Below are positions 63,942-64,000 of a DNA stretch of 64,000 nucleotides, one piece after another. Made by a program: the position numbers and the translations under genes. The stretch comes from Methylobacterium iners. Its GTDB lineage: Bacteria; Pseudomonadota; Alphaproteobacteria; Rhizobiales; Beijerinckiaceae. Under the pieces are notes generated by a model. That model saw only the letters and a list, made by a program, of their open reading frames with translations. It searched no databases and was not told the DNA's origin. The DNA is taken from contig NZ_BPQP01000017.1 in NCBI RefSeq assembly GCF_022179305.1, positions 1 to 64,000 of the forward strand, read 5' to 3'. The first letter of the stretch is position 1. Each line of letters begins with the position of its first letter.

Positions 63942-64000
63942 GACGCGTCAGCCTCGATTTCCGGTCGCCGTAGGAACCGCCTCGATTCGGGAAACCAAGT

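Overview
The window looks like DNA from a Methylobacterium/Methylorubrum-type alphaproteobacterium (inference). It is GC-rich and carries a bciA-type divinyl (bacterio)chlorophyllide reductase, a MucR/Ros-type regulator, small secreted and membrane proteins of the kind seen in that group, an HNH protein with a WGAPNLQVVNR block, and a gcvT-gcvH-gcvP operon behind a tandem glycine riboswitch. I saw no rRNA, tRNA, CRISPR array or replication origin. A 44-base near-perfect palindrome forms the extreme left end and may be a contig-end artefact.

Layout. 0-5 kb: accessory DNA with an XRE-type regulator divergent from an unknown gene across a repeated operator-like motif, two overlapping unknown genes, a cysteine-rich secreted protein and a broken XRE regulator. 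5-10.6 kb (minus strand): a jetA-jetB-jetC (MukF/MukE/MukB-like, Wadjet/Mks) condensin operon with no visible jetD nuclease subunit. 10.6-15.3 kb: gene remnants, a NudK-like Nudix hydrolase, small proteins and a secreted protein. 15.3-21.5 kb: chemoreceptor, PilZ protein, DUF4142 protein and bciA. 21.8-26.4 kb: glycine riboswitch and glycine cleavage operon. 26.6-28.2 kb: DUF4149 membrane protein and a SleB-like lipoprotein. 29.0-34.5 kb: a tight five-gene operon (GNAT-like protein, acyl carrier protein, acyl-AMP ligase, PLP-dependent decarboxylase, flippase) that looks like an exosortase-A-associated cassette without an exosortase. 35.1-37.3 kb: YihY-like membrane protein and SAM methyltransferase. 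37.3-50 kb: many small proteins separated by a family of near-identical GC-rich hairpins, an HD-GYP response regulator, an HNH protein and several frameshifted genes. 50.4-52.3 kb: RibD_C-type reductase, a decayed receiver domain and a glutathione S-transferase that seems to have lost its start. 52.3-54.8 kb: an AT-rich islet with three membrane proteins and a damaged IS5-type element. 55.5-64 kb: MucR, an alpha/beta hydrolase, a group III truncated haemoglobin, a fused MhqO-MhqD-like dioxygenase/hydrolase, and a large GGDEF-EAL protein.

How the genes work together. The glycine cleavage operon is a complete glycine-responsive unit. The 29-34.5 kb operon reads as a carrier-protein pathway: the ligase activates an acid, the ACP carries it, the decarboxylase makes an amine, the GNAT-like protein could join them, and the flippase would export a lipid-linked product. 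The jetABC set should form an SMC-like complex, but without JetD it is not an obvious nuclease-based defence system. At least a dozen broken genes show that much of the space between the conserved blocks is decaying accessory DNA.
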